From assembly GCA_964483375.1 (NCBI GenBank), contig CAZABJ010000049.1, positions 1 through 19,535 on the forward strand: 19,535 nt of DNA, in the 5' to 3' direction. The number at the start of each line of letters is the position of its first letter. The stretch's first letter is position 1. The stretch comes from JAUIEH01 sp964483375 (GTDB taxonomy: Bacteria > Pseudomonadota > Alphaproteobacteria > Caulobacterales > Maricaulaceae). Positions 16,646 through 19,535 of the stretch are shown here, in pieces. Under the pieces are notes generated by a model. The model saw nothing but the letters and a program-made list of their open reading frames with translations, had not been told where the DNA came from and did not search any database. The translations under genes were made by a program, and so were the position numbers.

Positions 16646-17194
16646 ATGGAGCGGACGCAAAAAGTCGAGGCGGTGGACGCCCTTAAGGGCGTTTTCGCTG
16701 ACGCTGGCGTGGTGGTCGTCACCCACTACGCTGGTCTTACCGTTGCGGAAATGACGGACCTGCGCGCCAAACTTCGCGAGAAGGAGGCGCAATTCAAGGT
16801 CATCAAAAACAGGCTGGCTAAGATCGCGCTGCAAGACACGCCGGGCGAGGCGGGGGGCGAGATGTTCACGGGACCCGTGGGCATCGCCTTCTCCAAAGAC
16901 CCGGTGGCCGCGTCTAAAGTCGCCGTCGAATACGCCAAGGGGAACGAGAAGTTCGCTTTGGTGGGCGGCATTTTGGGCGCGCAAGTGCTGGACGCCGAAG
17001 GCGTGAAGGCGCTCGCCGACATGCCGTCGATCGATGAGCTGCGAGCCAAGCTCTTGGGCGTGCTGCAAGCGCCGATGAGCCAATTCGCGGGCCTGTTGAA
17101 CAAACCCGCCGAGCAGCTCGCCCGCACCGTGGGCGAGCCTTCGCGCGGCTTGGCCAGCGTTCTCGCCCAGCGCGGGGCGCAGGAGGCCGCCTGA
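16646..17194 (+). CDS. rplJ: 50S ribosomal protein L10
   Basis: 182 residues, somewhat longer than the 165 of E. coli, with an extended Ala/Gln-rich C terminus. L10 forms the base of the ribosomal stalk: the N-terminal domain binds 23S rRNA next to L11, and the C-terminal helix carries L7/L12 dimers. Visible are the MERTQKVEAVDALKGVF start, VVVVTHYAGLTVAEMTDLRAKL, FKVIKNRLAKIAL, TGPVGIAFSKDP, and the stalk helix region SIDELRAKLLGVLQAPMSQF followed by a further helix to about residue 165. GAGGAGG with five bases of spacing precedes the ATG. It is preceded by the L10 leader, implying feedback control shared with rplL. Confidence 0.97.
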   Translation: MERTQKVEAVDALKGVFADAGVVVVTHYAGLTVAEMTDLRAKLREKEAQFKVIKNRLAKIALQDTPGEAGGEMFTGPVGIAFSKDPVAASKVAVEYAKGNEKFALVGGILGAQVLDAEGVKALADMPSIDELRAKLLGVLQAPMSQFAGLLNKPAEQLARTVGEPSRGLASVLAQRGAQEAA

Positions 17195-17296
17195 CCGTCA
17201 TTCCGCATGCCGACCTCAACGAAGCCTGCGGGCTTTTGGATCTGAACCTGATGCGGGGCGCAGGCCCCGCCCTTGAAAGAGCGAAAGAGCGGACCG

Positions 17297-17695
17297 ATGT
17301 CCAAGATCGAACAACTTGTGGAAGACCTGTCGAACCTCACGGTTCTGGAAGCCGCCGAACTGACCAAGCTGCTTGAAGACAAGTGGGGCGTGTCGGCGGC
17401 GGCGGCCCCGGCGATGGCGATGCCGATGCCGGGCATGATGCCGGGCGCGGGCGGCGGCGACGCCGCCGCACCGGCCGAGGAGAAGACCGAATTCGACGTG
17501 ATCCTTGTTGCGCATGGCGACAAGAAGATTAACGTGATTAAGGAAGTGCGCGGAATCACCGGCCTTGGCCTCAAAGAGGCTAAGGAACTGGTCGAAGCTG
17601 GAGGCAAGCCCGTCAAGGAGGGCGCGTCGAAGGACGAGGCCGAGGAAATCAAGAAGAAACTTGAGGAAGCCGGCGCGACGGTCGAACTCAAATAG
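17297..17695 (+). CDS. rplL: 50S ribosomal protein L7/L12
   Basis: 132 residues from MSKIEQLVEDL; an in-frame ATG at 17273 would add eight residues without homology. L7/L12 dimers on L10 recruit the GTPase translation factors. N-terminal dimerisation domain: residues about 1-32 (LVEDLSNLTVLEAAELTKLLE). Flexible hinge: about 36-66. C-terminal factor-binding domain from about 67 (TEFDVILVAHGDKKINVIK, then GLGLKEAKELVE). The hinge contains five methionines (AMAMPMPGMMPG), unlike the Ala/Val-rich hinge I expect in this group. The Shine-Dalgarno is weak (AGAGCGGA). The 102-base spacer after rplJ has a GCGGGGC-GCAG-GCCCCGC hairpin (17253-17270) and a weak AAGCC-TGCG-GGCTT hairpin with four T (17222-17237), perhaps partial attenuation. 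Confidence 0.97.
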   Translation: MSKIEQLVEDLSNLTVLEAAELTKLLEDKWGVSAAAAPAMAMPMPGMMPGAGGGDAAAPAEEKTEFDVILVAHGDKKINVIKEVRGITGLGLKEAKELVEAGGKPVKEGASKDEAEEIKKKLEEAGATVELK

Positions 17696-17934
17696 GCGCG
17701 GCACACTACGCGCGATGACAGGCGGGCGTCCCCAGCGGGCGTCCGCCTAGCGCCGTTTGAGCGCGCCGCATCGGTTCGGCGGCGCGTGAGGCGAACAGGC
17801 CCGATCCTGCAGCGCGGCGGCGCGCGGGGCGCGGGCGGCGCTTTCGCAGGAAGCCTGCGGCGGCGTGGAACCGGCGAGGCGGCGTGATCGGCCGGCGCGC
17901 CCATGGCGAGGCGCGGGTCGAGAGAGGAGCGGGA
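17696..17934 (+). promoter_or_regulatory. rplL-rpoB spacer with GC-rich hairpins
   Basis: This 239-base spacer contains no gene. The clearest structure is GCGCGCCGC (17761-17769) pairing with GCGGCGCGT (17779-17787) over a nine-base loop; it has no T-tract. In E. coli the matching spacer holds a partial attenuator and an RNase III site that set rpoB below rplL expression. A similar role is plausible but cannot be shown here. Confidence 0.3.
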
Positions 17935-19535
17935 ATGTCTCTGTCCTTCACGGGAAAAAAGCGAATTCGCAAAACCTTCGGCAAAATTCCGGAAGCCGTG
18001 GCGATGCCGAACCTGATCGAGGTTCAGCGCTCTTCTTATGACCAGTTTCTCCAGAAAGACGTTGAGGCGGGCGCGCGCACCGACGAAGGCGTGCACGCGG
18101 TTTTCAGATCCGTCTTTCCGGTGCGCGACTTCTCCGAGCGCGCGGTGCTGGAATACGTCCATTATGAGTTCGAGCCGCCGAAATACGACGTTGAGGAGTG
18201 CCAGCAGCGCGACATGACCTACGCCGCACCGCTGAAGGTCAAGCTCCGGCTGATCGTGTTCGAGACGGACGAGGAAACCGGGGCGAAATCGGTCAAGGAC
18301 ATCAAGGAACAAGACGTCTATATGGGCGATATTCCTTTGATGACGGACAAAGGCACGTTCGTCATCAACGGCACTGAGCGGGTGATCGTCTCCCAGATGC
18401 ACCGCAGCCCCGGGGTGTTTTTCGACCACGACCGCGGCAAGACCCACGCCTCAGGCAAGCTTTTGTTCGCCGCGCGGATCATCCCGTATCGCGGCTCTTG
18501 GCTCGATTTCGAATTCGACGCCAAAGACATTCTGCATGTCCGGATCGACCGGCGCCGGAAGCTCCCCGCCACAACGCTGCTTTACGCCCTGGGCATGGAT
18601 AAGGAGGAGATCCTCGGAACCTTCTATCCCGCACTCGCGTTCAGCGCGGAGGTGAAGGGCGGCGCGCGCAAAGGCTGGCGCATTCCCTTCGCTGCGGAGC
18701 GCTATCGCGGCGTCAAGCCGGATTTCGACTTGATCGACGCCAAAACCGGAGAGGAGCTCGCCAAGCGCGGGGTTAAAATCTCCGCACGCAAAGCGAAGCA
18801 ATGGGAAGAGGCGGGCGTCGCGGAGCTGCTGGTCGAGGACATTGCGCTGACCGGTCGGTTCGCGGCTGAGGATCTCGTGAATTTCGAGACCGGCGAAATC
18901 TACGCCGAAGCCGGGGATGAGATCACCGAAGAGGTGCTCGCTGCGGTCGCTGAGGCGGGTTTGACCGAAATCTCGGTGCTCGACATCGATCCCACCGCGC
19001 GCGGCCCGCATATGCGCAACACGCTGGCGGCCGATAAGAATGACGGCCGCGCCCAGGCGCTGGTCGACATTTACCGCGTCATGCGCCCGGGCGAGCCCCC
19101 CACGCCGGACACCGCCGAAACGCTCTTCCAGGGACTGTTTTTCGACCCCGAGCGCTACGACCTGTCCGCGGTCGGCCGGGTGAAGATGAACATGCGCTTG
19201 GGCCTTGAGGCCGAGGACACCGTCCGCGTCCTGCGCAAGGACGACATCGTCGCGGTGATGCGCACGGTCGTTGGGCTCCGCGACGGCCGCGGGGAAATCG
19301 ACGACATTGACAATCTCGGAAACCGTCGCGTGCGCTCTGTCGGGGAACTGATGGAGAACCAGTACCGCGTCGGCCTGTTGCGGATGGAGCGCGCGATTAA
19401 GGAGCGCATGGGCTCGGTTGATATCGAGACCGTCATGCCGCACGACCTCATCAACGCCAAACCGGCGGCGGCGGCGGTGCGGGAGTTCTTCGGCTCCTCG
19501 CAGCTCTCCCAGTTCATGGACCAAACCAACCCGCT
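17935..19535 (+). CDS. rpoB: DNA-directed RNA polymerase subunit beta, N-terminal part (runs off right edge)
   Basis: 533 complete codons of a protein that is usually about 1,350-1,390 residues in this class. It is the catalytic-core beta subunit of RNA polymerase. The start MSLSFTGKKRIRKTFGKIPE is preceded by AGAGGAG with five bases of spacing. Conserved stretches include LIEVQRSSYDQFLQ, EYVHYEFEPPKYD, YAAPLKVKLRL, KEQDVYMGDIPLMTDKGTF, INGTERVIVSQMHRSPGVFF, the lobe region, GRVKMNMRLGL, and IDNLGNRRVRSVGELMENQ. The window ends in rifampicin-resistance cluster I, at GSSQLSQFMDQTNPL; the visible residues are the susceptible-type ones, with Thr at E. coli position 518. No frameshift or internal stop is seen. 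Confidence 0.98.
   Translation, partial: MSLSFTGKKRIRKTFGKIPEAVAMPNLIEVQRSSYDQFLQKDVEAGARTDEGVHAVFRSVFPVRDFSERAVLEYVHYEFEPPKYDVEECQQRDMTYAAPLKVKLRLIVFETDEETGAKSVKDIKEQDVYMGDIPLMTDKGTFVINGTERVIVSQMHRSPGVFFDHDRGKTHASGKLLFAARIIPYRGSWLDFEFDAKDILHVRIDRRRKLPATTLLYALGMDKEEILGTFYPALAFSAEVKGGARKGWRIPFAAERYRGVKPDFDLIDAKTGEELAKRGVKISARKAKQWEEAGVAELLVEDIALTGRFAAEDLVNFETGEIYAEAGDEITEEVLAAVAEAGLTEISVLDIDPTARGPHMRNTLAADKNDGRAQALVDIYRVMRPGEPPTPDTAETLFQGLFFDPERYDLSAVGRVKMNMRLGLEAEDTVRVLRKDDIVAVMRTVVGLRDGRGEIDDIDNLGNRRVRSVGELMENQYRVGLLRMERAIKERMGSVDIETVMPHDLINAKPAAAAVREFFGSSQLSQFMDQTNP

Noticed and set aside
17222..17237. Intrinsic terminator between rplJ and rplL
   Set aside because: The stem is only five pairs with four T, too weak for full termination between two genes that must be co-expressed; possible partial attenuation only.
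16726..18447. 573-codon minus-strand ORF across rplJ, rplL and rpoB
   Set aside because: It runs antisense to three unmistakable housekeeping genes and its product has no recognisable features; open only because of codon bias.

Overview
This GC-rich window most likely comes from an alphaproteobacterial chromosome. The evidence is the order secE-nusG-rplK-rplA-rplJ-rplL-rpoB, the alphaproteobacterial look of these proteins, a LysR/pirin divergent pair, and a very long autotransporter-like surface protein of a kind common in marine alphaproteobacteria. Genus cannot be fixed from the sequence; a Caulobacterales/Hyphomonadales/Parvularculales-type organism is only a guess.

Region 1 (1-11570, minus strand) is almost entirely one giant secreted-protein gene, broken by a 100-N assembly gap at 5656-5755. 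From the N terminus it encodes a signal peptide; six alternating pairs of an unrecognised two-cysteine module (called A here) and a HYDIN/choice-of-anchor-D-like module (D); bacterial Ig-like modules including a nearly identical 333-bp (111-residue) tandem array in which the gap lies; three prealbumin-like modules and a BACON-like module; and an outer-membrane beta-barrel followed by an unusual 52-residue glycine-rich tail. Repeat arithmetic indicates that the gap hides a whole number of 333-bp units (306 nt for one) or that the two contigs simply overlap by 27 nt. Either way one reading frame of about 3,780-3,890 codons is restored. Directly after its stop codon, at the window's left edge, is a 5'-truncated tyrosine-recombinase fragment.

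Region 2 (11571-12296) has no credible gene. It holds an AT-rich island with a TTAACGTTAA palindrome and three CACAAGT repeats spaced exactly 11 bp apart.

Region 3 (12297-14128) is a LysR-type regulator and a divergent pirin gene, with a textbook T-N11-A inverted repeat between them and a strong terminator after pirin.

Region 4 (14161-19535, plus strand) is the translocation/transcription/ribosome cluster secE-nusG, rplK-rplA, rplJ-rplL, rpoB. Two points stand out. rplA (L1) carries a single in-frame TAA where the family has a conserved glutamine. The 341-nt rplA-rplJ spacer folds into a recognisable L10 autoregulatory leader with a kink-turn-like internal loop. rpoB runs off the right edge inside rifampicin-resistance cluster I.

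The best candidates for something undescribed are the A module of the giant protein and the lesion in rplA.
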